5,223 nt of DNA from an uncultured Collinsella sp. (GTDB taxonomy: Bacteria > Actinomycetota > Coriobacteriia > Coriobacteriales > Coriobacteriaceae): positions 1 to 5,223 of the forward strand of contig URTW01000146.1 in assembly GCA_900550815.1 (NCBI GenBank), in the 5' to 3' direction. A program made the position numbers and the translations under genes. The notes below the pieces were generated by a model. That model did no database searches. It was not told the origin of the DNA and saw nothing but the letters and a program-made list of their open reading frames with translations. The stretch's first letter is position 1; every line of letters starts with the position of its first letter. Shown here piece by piece: positions 1-4,874 of this stretch.

Positions 1-144
1 CTTCGCTCCCCATCCTTTCCGCTGCGGGCAATTTCCCCCGCCGCACCATGCGCGCAGCGTGTCGTTTTGCATGCCCGTGGACGTTTGGGTAACTAAGCCC
101 TCGCCCCTCCCCGGGATATGTAGCGAGTCGGAGTACCCTTGCTG
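1..144. other. Non-coding flank, no gene supported
   Basis: This stretch lies downstream of the aldolase gene. Two of the plus-strand frames end at stops near 90-96, and the third only runs on as antisense of the aldolase. I saw no tRNA-like fold. A GCGGG/CCCGC inverted repeat (24-28 and 37-41) and a CCCGGG palindrome near 110-116 are visible, but neither is followed by a T-run on the minus strand. No convincing intrinsic terminator for the aldolase can therefore be named. The end of a neighbouring gene could lie at the left edge, but the piece is too short to judge. Confidence 0.5.
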
Positions 145-1002
145 TTACTCTGCTTTGCCCTCGGAGTTGAGGTTGGTCATGCGGATCTTAACCAGCTCGG
201 TGATCTCACGCATGCCCTCCTTGGCCGGCTTCTTGGGGTCGAAGCAGGCGGGGTTCTCGGCCATGTAGGCCATGAAGCCCTTGGTGTAGGCCTGACGCAG
301 CTCGGTGGCGTAGTTAACCTTGCAGATGCCGTTCTTCACAGCCTCGGCAACCTGCTCATCGGGCACACCGGAGGTGCCGTGCAGAACCAGCGGCACGTCG
401 ACGGCGTCGCGGATAGCCTTGACCACGGACTGCTCGATGTGCGGATCGCTCGTGTAAACGCCGTGGCTGGTACCAACGCCAATTGCGAGGGAGGTGCAGC
501 CAGTGCGCTCGACGAACTCCTTGGCCTCGGCAGGATCGGTGTAAGGGCTCTCGCCCTCGACCGCGGGACCGTCGTCTTCCTTGCCGCCAACCTTACCGAG
601 CTCAGCCTCGACGGGCACACCCATGGCGCGGCCAGCGTCGGCGACGGACTTGGTCAGAGCGATGTTGTCCTCGAAAGACTCGTGCGAACCGTCAATCATG
701 ACAGAGGTGTAGCCAGTGCGGAAAGCCTGCATGCAGCGGTCATAGCCATCGCCGTGATCGAGGTGCAGAGCGACGGGCACGGAAGCGCGCTCGGCGGCAG
801 CCTTGACCATGCCGTAGAAGTAGTCCAGACCAGCGGTCTTGATGGTGCCCGGGGTGGTCTGCATGATGACGGGGGACTTGGTCTCCTCGGCAGCAGCCAG
901 AACGGCCATAACAAACTCGAGGTTCTCAACGTTGAACGCGCCGACGGCGTAGTGGCCGGCCTGAGCGTCCTTGAGCATCTTTTCGGTGGTAACAAGTGCC
1001 AT
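145..1002 (-). CDS. fba: Class II ketose-bisphosphate aldolase (fructose-/tagatose-1,6-bisphosphate)
   Basis: This cytoplasmic zinc enzyme cleaves a ketose 1,6-bisphosphate to dihydroxyacetone phosphate and glyceraldehyde 3-phosphate, in glycolysis or the tagatose branch of galactose breakdown. The 285-residue product has the full class II TIM barrel: YAVGAFNVENLEF (18-30), HLDHGD (80-85) with catalytic Asp82 and zinc ligand His83, VEAELGKVGGKEDD (131-144), GTSHG with His180, LHGTSG with His208, and the phosphate-binding NYATEL (230-235). As I recall them, these positions and the ICKVN-ATEL wording match E. coli KbaY/GatY (82, 83, 180, 208) better than Bacillus FbaA, so fructose versus tagatose preference is open. 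The frame stays open upstream to 1143, but the start at 1002 is chosen because GGAGAGGAG precedes it and family N-termini begin there. The gene is divergent from a DeoR regulator that probably controls it. Family assignment is secure; exact substrate is inference. Confidence 0.93.
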   Translation of the reverse strand: MALVTTEKMLKDAQAGHYAVGAFNVENLEFVMAVLAAAEETKSPVIMQTTPGTIKTAGLDYFYGMVKAAAERASVPVALHLDHGDGYDRCMQAFRTGYTSVMIDGSHESFEDNIALTKSVADAGRAMGVPVEAELGKVGGKEDDGPAVEGESPYTDPAEAKEFVERTGCTSLAIGVGTSHGVYTSDPHIEQSVVKAIRDAVDVPLVLHGTSGVPDEQVAEAVKNGICKVNYATELRQAYTKGFMAYMAENPACFDPKKPAKEGMREITELVKIRMTNLNSEGKAE

Positions 1003-1011
1003 GAGCGTTTG

Positions 1012-1020
1012 CTCCTCTCC
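1012..1020 (-). promoter_or_regulatory. Ribosome binding site of the aldolase gene
   Basis: On the minus strand GGAGAGGAG stands 9 bases before the ATG at 1002. It decides the start, because the reading frame is open for 47 more codons upstream without an equally good site. Confidence 0.8.
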
Positions 1021-1022
1021 CT

Positions 1023-1045
1023 CGCCCGCATCTGGACATCGGGCG
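1023..1045 (-). other. Leader hairpin next to the aldolase Shine-Dalgarno
   Basis: CGCCCG (1023-1028) and CGGGCG (1040-1045) form a 6-bp GC-rich stem with an 11-base loop in the aldolase leader RNA. The stem ends only two bases before the Shine-Dalgarno sequence at 1012-1020. It could act as a stability or translation element. No riboswitch family is recognised. Confidence 0.35.
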
Positions 1046-1059
1046 TAGTTGTTCACAAG

Positions 1060-1080
1060 GCGTTTTACCTTGCGTTTTAC
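1060..1080 (-). repeat. Tandem direct repeat, candidate DeoR operator
   Basis: GCGTTTTAC occurs at 1060-1068 and again at 1072-1080, exactly 12 bp apart; on the aldolase strand it reads GTAAAACGC-AAG-GTAAAACGC. If transcription starts near 1081, the repeats cover the first 20 or so transcribed bases, a common place for a repressor to sit. DeoR-family regulators often bind direct repeats, so the divergent regulator is the obvious candidate. The repeat is seen; its function is inferred. Confidence 0.45.
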
Positions 1081-1087
1081 TGCGCTC

Positions 1088-1118
1088 ATTGTATGAAATT
1101 CAGCGTCTTTGCACGTGC
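1088..1118 (-). promoter_or_regulatory. Possible aldolase promoter with a palindrome in place of the -35
   Basis: On the minus strand TACAAT (1093 to 1088) matches the -10 consensus at five of six bases. The -35 position at 17 bp spacing is ACGTGC, which does not resemble TTGACA. That region is instead occupied by a perfect 8-bp palindrome, GCACGTGC (1111-1118). Either the promoter depends on an activator or the -10 call is wrong. The predicted start is near 1081, giving a leader of about 80 bases. Confidence 0.4.
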
Positions 1119-1226
1119 GAGATATTGAGCCCATGCAGGTCAATACCGTCGTTTTTGAAAAGTAAACGGAAGGAATTGGAGCCGAGTGGGCGTGTTCGAT
1201 ATTGAATTTTGGGCGTTGAGCGTCTT

Positions 1227-1242
1227 TCTTTTATAGAAAAGA
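1227..1242. repeat. Inverted repeat TCTTTT-ATAG-AAAAGA, candidate operator
   Basis: Perfect 6-bp arms lie at 1227-1232 and 1237-1242 around a 4-base centre. It lies about 95 bp before the regulator start codon, in the AT-rich part of the gap. It shares TTTCTT/AAGAAA-like arms with the inverted repeat at 1260-1280, which suggests two sites for one protein, perhaps the regulator itself. A/T-rich sequence makes chance symmetry fairly likely. Confidence 0.35.
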
Positions 1243-1259
1243 TAAGTAATCGAAAGGTG

Positions 1260-1280
1260 TTTTCTTACTCAAAAAGAAAA
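1260..1280. repeat. Inverted repeat TTTTCTT / AAGAAAA plus 10-bp spaced GAAAAT repeats
   Basis: TTTTCTT (1260-1266) and AAGAAAA (1274-1280) are perfect 7-bp arms around 7 bases. The right arm runs into a direct repeat, GAAAAT at 1276-1281 and 1286-1291, spaced one helical turn (10 bp), and a third GAAAAT occurs at 1322-1327. Helically phased GAAA/TTTC blocks resemble what I recall of operators for AgaR-type DeoR regulators. Binding by the adjacent regulator, to repress itself, is inference. Confidence 0.35.
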
Positions 1281-1327
1281 TGAACGAAAATAGAGTCAAC
1301 ACAATTCCTGCAAATTTAGCCGAAAAT

Positions 1328-1331
1328 GGAG
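1328..1331 (+). promoter_or_regulatory. Ribosome binding site deciding the DeoR regulator start
   Basis: GGAG lies 5 bases before the ATG at 1337. The in-frame ATG at 1280 is preceded only by an A-rich stretch (AAAAAGAAA) without a good Shine-Dalgarno and would add 19 residues foreign to the family, so 1337 is preferred. Confidence 0.65.
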
Positions 1332-1336
1332 CAGAC

Positions 1337-2140
1337 ATGACCCAAGCTACCAACCGTGCTTTTGCCGACGAACGCCGCGCCGCCATCATGGAAATGCTCG
1401 AGCACAACGCCTCGGTGCAGGTAGCAGAAATCGCCCAGACCTTTGGCGTGTCCTCCGTCACCGCCCGCGCCGACCTGGACGCGCTCGCCGAAGCAGGCAA
1501 GCTGCGCCGCACACATGGTGGTGCCGTTTCGCTTCACAAGCGCCTGACCGTCTCCACGCAGGATCGCCGCATCAATGTCAACGTCGCCGCCAAGCAGGCC
1601 ATCGCGCAAAGCGCCATCGAGCTCGTCAATGACGGCGACACGCTGCTCGTCGACTCGGGCACCACGGCGCTCGAGTTCGTCCGGCTCCTTGATCAGCGCG
1701 ACGGCATCACCGTTATCACGGCCGACATTACCATCGCCGATTATATTGACGAGAGCATGCCCTCGGTCGATGTCGTCATGCTGGGCGGGGCACTGCGCAA
1801 AGGTCATCGCTATCTGTACGGCCCACTTACCATGCAGGCTCTCCAAATGGTCCACGCCGATCTTGCCGTCATGTGCCCTGGCGCTTTTGTTCCCGGTTGC
1901 GGCTTTACGACCGACTTTCCCCAGATGGCCGAGACCAAAACAGCTATGATCGCCGGAGCCCATCAAAGCGTCGCCCTCATGGACGCTAGCAAGGTTAACG
2001 GACGCGGCATGTACCGCTTTGCCGAACTGACTGATGTCGACACCATCGTGATGGACCGTGACCCCGATCATGCCGTCGCCACCTCAATCGCCGAGGCCAC
2101 CGACAGCGCACGTCCAGCCCTCATCATCGCCGGCGCTTAA
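1337..2140 (+). CDS. DeoR/GlpR-family transcriptional regulator of sugar metabolism
   Basis: This DNA-binding repressor family senses phosphorylated sugars through a C-terminal domain related to ribose-5-phosphate isomerase. The 267-residue product has the normal family length. Residues about 12-65 form the DeoR winged helix-turn-helix, ending in the hallmark LRRTHGGAV (57-64). The recognition helix reads VSSVTARADLDAL instead of the usual VS-TIRRDL, so the second arginine is replaced by alanine. The sensor domain shows DGDTLLVDSGTTALEF (99-113), ITVITADITIADYI (124-137), VVMLGGALRKG (147-156), ADLAVMCPGAF (174-184) and the late VALMDASKV (212-220), all at family positions. It is divergent from the aldolase gene, so the aldolase is the likely target and a hexose or tagatose phosphate a likely effector. 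It is convergent with the flavodiiron gene. Family call is firm; specific effector and subfamily name are not known. Confidence 0.92.
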   Translation: MTQATNRAFADERRAAIMEMLEHNASVQVAEIAQTFGVSSVTARADLDALAEAGKLRRTHGGAVSLHKRLTVSTQDRRINVNVAAKQAIAQSAIELVNDGDTLLVDSGTTALEFVRLLDQRDGITVITADITIADYIDESMPSVDVVMLGGALRKGHRYLYGPLTMQALQMVHADLAVMCPGAFVPGCGFTTDFPQMAETKTAMIAGAHQSVALMDASKVNGRGMYRFAELTDVDTIVMDRDPDHAVATSIAEATDSARPALIIAGA

Positions 2141-2145
2141 ACAAA

Positions 2146-2182
2146 AACCACCACAAAGGTGCCTGTCCCCTTTGTGGTGGTT
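2146..2182 (-). terminator. Intrinsic terminator between convergent genes
   Basis: AACCACCACAAAGG (2146-2159) and CCTTTGTGGTGGTT (2169-2182) form a perfect 14-bp stem with a 9-base loop. On the minus strand the stem is followed by TTTTTGTTT, a good U-tract, so it should end the flavodiiron transcript about 32 bases past its stop codon. It begins 5 bases after the regulator's TAA and may also stop that transcript, though the plus side lacks a real T-run (only TTGTGAT). The inner sequence GGTGCCTGTCCCC may be part of a dispersed repeat. Confidence 0.85.
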
Positions 2183-2214
2183 GTGATGGCTGAGCGTCAA
2201 AAGTGAGCGTGTCG

Positions 2215-3375
2215 CTACTTGGACAGCTCGTCGGCGAGGGCCTCGATCTGGGCGCGCGAGGCTTCGTTGAGCGAGCCCAGCACAGTCACCTTGTTCTGCG
2301 TCAGGGTGATGTCCTTCATGCCCTCGAGCTCCTTGGTCATAACCTTGGCAGCCGCGGGTGCCCAAGAGCCGGCCTCGACGAGCGCCACCGTACGGTTCTG
2401 GTAGGCGTGCTCGGCGAGCGTATGGATGAAGGTGCTCATGCACGGGAAGATCTCGCCCTGATAGGTGATGGAGGCGAGCACCAGACGGTCGTAGCGGAAC
2501 GCATCCTCAACGGCCTCGGCCATGTCGTCACGAGCCAGGTCAAAGACGGAGACCTTCTGGCCGCGAGCCTCAAGCGCAGATGCGAGCTCCTCGACGGCAG
2601 CCTTCAGATGCCCGTACACGCTCGCATAGGCAATCGTGATACCCTCGTCCTCGGGCTGATAGCTCGACCAGGTGTTATAGGTGTCGAGGTAATAGCCCAG
2701 GTTCTCGCTAAGAACAGGACCGTGAAGCGGGCAGATAATCTGGATGTCCAGATCGGCGGCCTTCTTGAGCGCGGCCTGCACAAACTTGCCGAACTTTCCC
2801 ACGATGCCAAAGTAGTAACGGCGTGCCTCGCAGGCCCAGCCCTCGGGATCATCGATGTCGTTGGCGCCAAACTTGCCAAAGCCGTCGGCACTAAAGAGCA
2901 CCTTGTCGGTGGACTCGTAGGAGAAGAGCACCTCGGGCCAGTGCACGTTGGGAGCACCGACAAACGTCAGGCTGTGGCCGCCCAGGTCGAGCACGTCGCC
3001 ATCTTTGACGACCATCTTGCGCTCGGGGAAGTCGGTGCCAAAGTAGTTGACCATCATGCGGAAAGCACCCATACTCGCCACGATCTGCGCCTGGGGATAG
3101 CGCTCCATAAAGGCGGCGATGCCAGCAGAGTGATCGGGCTCCATGTGATGGACAACCAGGTAGTCGGGCGTACGGCCATCGAGCACGGCCTCGAGGTTGC
3201 CGAGCCACTCGTCGACAAAGCCAGCGTCGACCGAATCGGCGACAGCGATTTTATCGCCCAAGATAACGTAGCTGTTATATGCCATACCGTTCTCGGACAC
3301 GTCGTACTGGCCCTCGAACAGGTCAATGTCGTGATCGTTGACGCCAATGTAGCGGATATCCTTGGTGATCTCCAT
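2215..3375 (-). CDS. fprA: Flavodiiron protein (A-type flavoprotein, O2/NO reductase)
   Basis: Members of this family reduce oxygen to water or nitric oxide to nitrous oxide in the cytoplasm and protect anaerobes. The 386-residue product has a metallo-beta-lactamase-like domain (about 1-240) and a flavodoxin domain (about 246-386). All seven di-iron ligands are visible: HMEPDH gives His77, Glu79, Asp81 and His82, then His145 in VHWPE, Asp164 in SADGFG and His218 in PLHGP. The FMN-binding segment is ASVYGHLKAA (251-260). There is no rubredoxin or flavin reductase domain at the C-terminus, so electrons must come from a separate partner not encoded here. The ATG at 3375 is preceded by AGGAGG; the frame is open for 21 more codons upstream, which have no family similarity. 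The gene has its own likely promoter, and the LacI-family gene lies 129 bases upstream on the same strand. Whether oxygen or NO is the preferred substrate cannot be read from sequence. Confidence 0.95.
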   Translation of the reverse strand: MEITKDIRYIGVNDHDIDLFEGQYDVSENGMAYNSYVILGDKIAVADSVDAGFVDEWLGNLEAVLDGRTPDYLVVHHMEPDHSAGIAAFMERYPQAQIVASMGAFRMMVNYFGTDFPERKMVVKDGDVLDLGGHSLTFVGAPNVHWPEVLFSYESTDKVLFSADGFGKFGANDIDDPEGWACEARRYYFGIVGKFGKFVQAALKKAADLDIQIICPLHGPVLSENLGYYLDTYNTWSSYQPEDEGITIAYASVYGHLKAAVEELASALEARGQKVSVFDLARDDMAEAVEDAFRYDRLVLASITYQGEIFPCMSTFIHTLAEHAYQNRTVALVEAGSWAPAAAKVMTKELEGMKDITLTQNKVTVLGSLNEASRAQIEALADELSK

Positions 3376-3384
3376 TAGGCAAAG

Positions 3385-3390
3385 CCTCCT
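3385..3390 (-). promoter_or_regulatory. Ribosome binding site of the flavodiiron gene
   Basis: AGGAGG on the minus strand stands 9 bases before the ATG at 3375 and decides this start over the upstream in-frame ATG at 3438. Confidence 0.85.
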
Positions 3391-3391
3391 A

Positions 3392-3415
3392 GATAGACAA
3401 AAGAGCCCGTCTATC
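3392..3415. repeat. Inverted repeat GATAGAC / GTCTATC over the flavodiiron promoter start
   Basis: Perfect 7-bp arms at 3392-3398 and 3409-3415 flank a 10-base spacer. One arm overlaps the -10 box at 3413-3418, the predicted transcription start (near 3406) falls in the spacer, and the other arm ends two bases from the Shine-Dalgarno. That placement fits a repressor operator. An RNA hairpin is less likely, because the promoter-proximal arm would mostly not be transcribed. Confidence 0.5.
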
Positions 3416-3421
3416 ATAACA
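3413..3421 (-). promoter_or_regulatory. Extended -10 promoter of the flavodiiron gene
   Basis: On the minus strand TGTTATGAT contains a TG-n extension and TATGAT, five of six bases of the -10 consensus. No TTGACA-like box sits 16-18 bp upstream, which an extended -10 can tolerate. The -35 position is filled by a palindrome (3431-3444). The predicted start is near 3406, with a leader of about 30 bases. Confidence 0.5.
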
Positions 3422-3430
3422 CTCGCCTTC

Positions 3431-3444
3431 ATAGCCACGGCTAT
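3431..3444. repeat. Palindrome ATAGCC-AC-GGCTAT, candidate activator or repressor site
   Basis: Perfect 6-bp arms surround a 2-base centre, exactly over the -35 region of the flavodiiron promoter. The minus-strand text GATAGCCGTGGCT here resembles GATAGACGGGCT in the inverted repeat at 3392-3415, and the two GATAG blocks are 30 bp apart, about three helical turns. The same regulator might contact both. No regulator is identified. Confidence 0.45.
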
Positions 3445-3504
3445 CCGTCAGCATCCATACCGATTGATATTGAAATACGATAAATCGCCGTTTACCTGCA
3501 CAAA

Positions 3505-4536
3505 CTATGCGCGCGGTATCGCCGTGCTATGTCGAATGATGAGCCGGCCGGGAATCCGAATGGCAACGGTTTTGCCCGCCGTACCCGCCTCGGGAACCGC
3601 ATGCTCGAATACCTCGCGTCCGCGCTGATGTAAATCGAATCGAACGGTCGTGAGCTCGTTATGCGCGACAAAGTCGTCGAGCGAGTCATCGACGCCCACC
3701 ACGCTCACGTCCTCGGGCACGCGCAGGCCGCTATCGCGCAGCGCTGCAATGGCGCCGTTTGCCATCTGGTCGTTTGCCGCGTAAATCGCCGTCATGGTGC
3801 GATCGCGCTCGGCCAGGTACCTGCCAGCTTCGTAACCGCTGTTGGCAGACCAGTCACCCTCGAGCGGCGCCTGTGGCTTAATGTGCTTACGCTCGAGCGC
3901 ATCCTGCCAGCCGGCGCGACGAAATTGCTCGTCGACCGAGAACGACGGGCCGCCGATATAACGAATCTGCTCGTGTCCCAGCTCAAACAGGTGATCCATG
4001 AGCAGCAGCGAGCAGCCGTAATGGTCGGAATCGACCGTGGTCACGCGCGGATGCGCGTACATGGTAACGATGACCGTGCCAATGCCCGGCAGTGGATTTA
4101 ACGTCTCAAAATCGGGAGCCATACGGCTCATGCCGATAATGATACCGTCCACCGGCAATGCGGCCATACGACGCGTGGCCTCGGCAAGTGAGAATTCCTC
4201 GGTCTTGGACATCTCGACCAGCGTGATGGCGCAATTATGCTCGCGAGCAGCGCTGGCGATGCCGTCGATCATTGAGAGGTTGCCAAACTTGGTGACATCG
4301 TTGATGCATAGGCCGACCGAATGGTAACGGCCGTCGCGCAGCGAGCGACCGGCATAACTCGGACGAAAGCCGAGCTTTTGCATAGCGGCCTGCACGCGCT
4401 GGCGCGTCTGCTCGTTAACGTTAGGCAAGCCGTTGGCGACGCGCGAAACCGTCTGCTGCGAAACGCCGGCAGCGCGGGCGACGTCGGCCATGGAGACCGG
4501 ACGCGAACTGGTATCGTTGGACGGGCGCCTTGCCAC
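3505..4536 (-). CDS. LacI/GalR-family transcriptional regulator
   Basis: This sugar-responsive repressor normally acts as a dimer or tetramer. The 343-residue product has an N-terminal helix-turn-helix MADVARAAGVSQQTVSRVANG (16-36), a hinge helix region RPSYAGRSLRDGR (58-70) with the minor-groove leucine Leu66, and a periplasmic-binding-protein-like sensor from about 72. Later landmarks are PVDGIIIG (128-135), HLFELGHEQIRYIGG (182-196), AANDQMANGAIAAL (253-266) and VVGVDDS (279-285). The start is GTG at 4536, preceded by AAGGTGAT; the in-frame ATG at 4491 (residue 16) lacks a Shine-Dalgarno and would remove a charged, probably disordered tail. The gene is divergent from the galactokinase gene, and their shared region holds three copies of one operator-like motif, so galactose or a galactoside is a likely signal. 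That effector is inferred from position only. No terminator is evident before the flavodiiron gene, so some readthrough is possible. Confidence 0.93.
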   Translation of the reverse strand: MARRPSNDTSSRPVSMADVARAAGVSQQTVSRVANGLPNVNEQTRQRVQAAMQKLGFRPSYAGRSLRDGRYHSVGLCINDVTKFGNLSMIDGIASAAREHNCAITLVEMSKTEEFSLAEATRRMAALPVDGIIIGMSRMAPDFETLNPLPGIGTVIVTMYAHPRVTTVDSDHYGCSLLLMDHLFELGHEQIRYIGGPSFSVDEQFRRAGWQDALERKHIKPQAPLEGDWSANSGYEAGRYLAERDRTMTAIYAANDQMANGAIAALRDSGLRVPEDVSVVGVDDSLDDFVAHNELTTVRFDLHQRGREVFEHAVPEAGTAGKTVAIRIPGRLIIRHSTAIPRA

Positions 4537-4539
4537 AGG

Positions 4540-4547
4540 ATCACCTT
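4540..4547 (-). promoter_or_regulatory. Ribosome binding site supporting the GTG start of the LacI regulator
   Basis: AAGGTGAT on the minus strand is complementary to the 3' end of 16S rRNA in its AGGTGAT part and lies 3 bases before the GTG at 4536. It supports GTG over the internal ATG at 4491. Confidence 0.55.
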
Positions 4548-4628
4548 CACCCTTGCGAGATCTGAATAGCGTGAATGCCGGCCCGGGCAGAAATACATCC
4601 CGCGCCGAGGCCCGCTATCGTCGGACGC

Positions 4629-4642
4629 ATGTTAACGTACTC
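4629..4642 (+). promoter_or_regulatory. Operator-like motif, copy A
   Basis: ATGTTAACGTACTC here is identical over 14 bp to copy B (in reverse) and over 13 bp to copy C. It lies about 20-35 bases downstream of the predicted start of the LacI-regulator transcript, where it could serve self-repression. The centre, C4636/G4637, has the central CG typical of LacI-family operators. Confidence 0.65.
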
Positions 4643-4669
4643 TACTTTTTCTATCTGCATCTCTTCTGC

Positions 4670-4698
4670 TTTATAAGTCCATACGGCAGTACCGTTCA
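4670..4698 (-). promoter_or_regulatory. Possible promoter of the LacI-family regulator
   Basis: On the minus strand TATAAA (4675 to 4670) is a good -10 box. The -35 at 17 bp spacing is TGAACG, matching only three of six bases. A start near 4663 would place operator copy A inside the leader. The -10 is seen; the promoter as a whole is tentative. Confidence 0.35.
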
Positions 4699-4748
4699 CG
4701 GCTGAATTTCTACCGATTACCAGATTCTCAAAAAGTGACAAGCGATGT

Positions 4749-4766
4749 GTTATGAGTACGTTAACA
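4749..4766 (-). promoter_or_regulatory. Operator-like motif, copy B
   Basis: GTTATGAGTACGTTAACA is the exact reverse complement of copy C over 18 bp. Shifted by two bases, 4751-4768 reads TATGAGTACGTTAACATA, an imperfect palindrome of the form TATG-N3-ACGT-N3-CATA centred on CG, the classic shape of a LacI-family operator. It overlaps the -35 box of the galactokinase promoter, so binding should block RNA polymerase. Confidence 0.75.
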
Positions 4767-4789
4767 TAGCCCGTAACGTGCGGTATTGT
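4761..4789 (+). promoter_or_regulatory. Galactokinase promoter
   Basis: TTAACA (4761-4766, five of six bases of the -35 consensus) and TATTGT (4784-4789, four of six of the -10) are separated by the ideal 17 bp. The predicted start is near 4796, giving a leader of about 80 bases. The -35 box lies inside operator copy B, and copy C lies about 21-38 bases into the transcript. Confidence 0.6.
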
Positions 4790-4816
4790 GAACAGTTGGT
4801 TCATGCCGCTTCAAGT

Positions 4817-4834
4817 TGTTAACGTACTCATAAC
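4817..4834 (+). promoter_or_regulatory. Operator-like motif, copy C
   Basis: TGTTAACGTACTCATAAC is identical over 18 bp to copy B on the other strand. Its centre (4823/4824) is 64 bp from the centre of copy B, close to six helical turns, which would let one regulator tetramer or two dimers on the same DNA face bridge the two. It sits downstream of the predicted galactokinase start. Confidence 0.75.
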
Positions 4835-4874
4835 GACGCAAAACCCACCCGTGCGCGCCAAGGAAAGGACTCCC

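Larger units (their letters stand above)
1003..1336. other. Divergent intergenic control region, aldolase / DeoR regulator
   Basis: This 334-base gap has no gene of its own. The half next to the regulator (about 1200-1330) is clearly AT-richer than the coding DNA. It holds a likely aldolase promoter, a direct repeat just downstream of it, a GC-rich leader hairpin, and on the regulator side two A/T-rich inverted repeats and several GAAA/TTTC blocks. For the regulator promoter I see only weak boxes: TTGAGC at 1216-1221 with GATAAG at 1241-1246 is 19 bp apart, longer than normal. I therefore do not call a precise start for that transcript. Confidence 0.6.
4537..4874. other. Divergent control region, LacI regulator / galactokinase
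   Basis: This 338-base gap has no gene. It holds a probable galactokinase promoter, a weaker regulator promoter on the opposite strand and three copies of the GTTAACGTACTC motif. The stretch 4643-4748 between copies A and B is AT-rich. It also contains a small palindrome, CCGT-TC-ACGG (4692-4701), at the -35 position of the regulator promoter. Confidence 0.7.

Noticed and set aside
139..1128. 329-codon open frame on the plus strand opposite the aldolase
   Set aside because: It is antisense to a gene with all family motifs; its glycine-, leucine- and valine-rich text has no recognisable domain and arises from GC-biased codons.
1003..1143. 47-residue N-terminal extension of the aldolase
   Set aside because: The extension overlaps the predicted promoter and leader repeats, has no family similarity, and the start at 1002 has a strong ribosome binding site.
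1316..2071. 251-codon minus-strand frame opposite the DeoR regulator
   Set aside because: Antisense shadow without a recognisable domain; the plus-strand product is a full-length family member.
2203..3378. 391-codon open frame opposite the flavodiiron gene
   Set aside because: Same codon-bias effect; the minus-strand product carries every flavodiiron ligand, the plus-strand text has no motif, and it has no good ribosome binding site.
3481..3504. Possible terminator after the LacI-family gene (CGAT-TT-ATCG on the minus strand)
   Set aside because: The stem is only 4 bp and lacks a proper T-run, so termination here cannot be supported.
4786..4794. TTGTGAACA shared between the galactokinase promoter and the aldolase leader (minus strand, about 1050-1058)
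   Set aside because: A 9-bp match between two gaps of this size is expected by chance at an appreciable rate, and the flanks diverge quickly.
4789..4803. TGAAC-N5-GTTCA inverted repeat near the galactokinase start of transcription
   Set aside because: Only 5-bp arms and a single copy; it does not match the three-copy motif, so it is not called as an operator.
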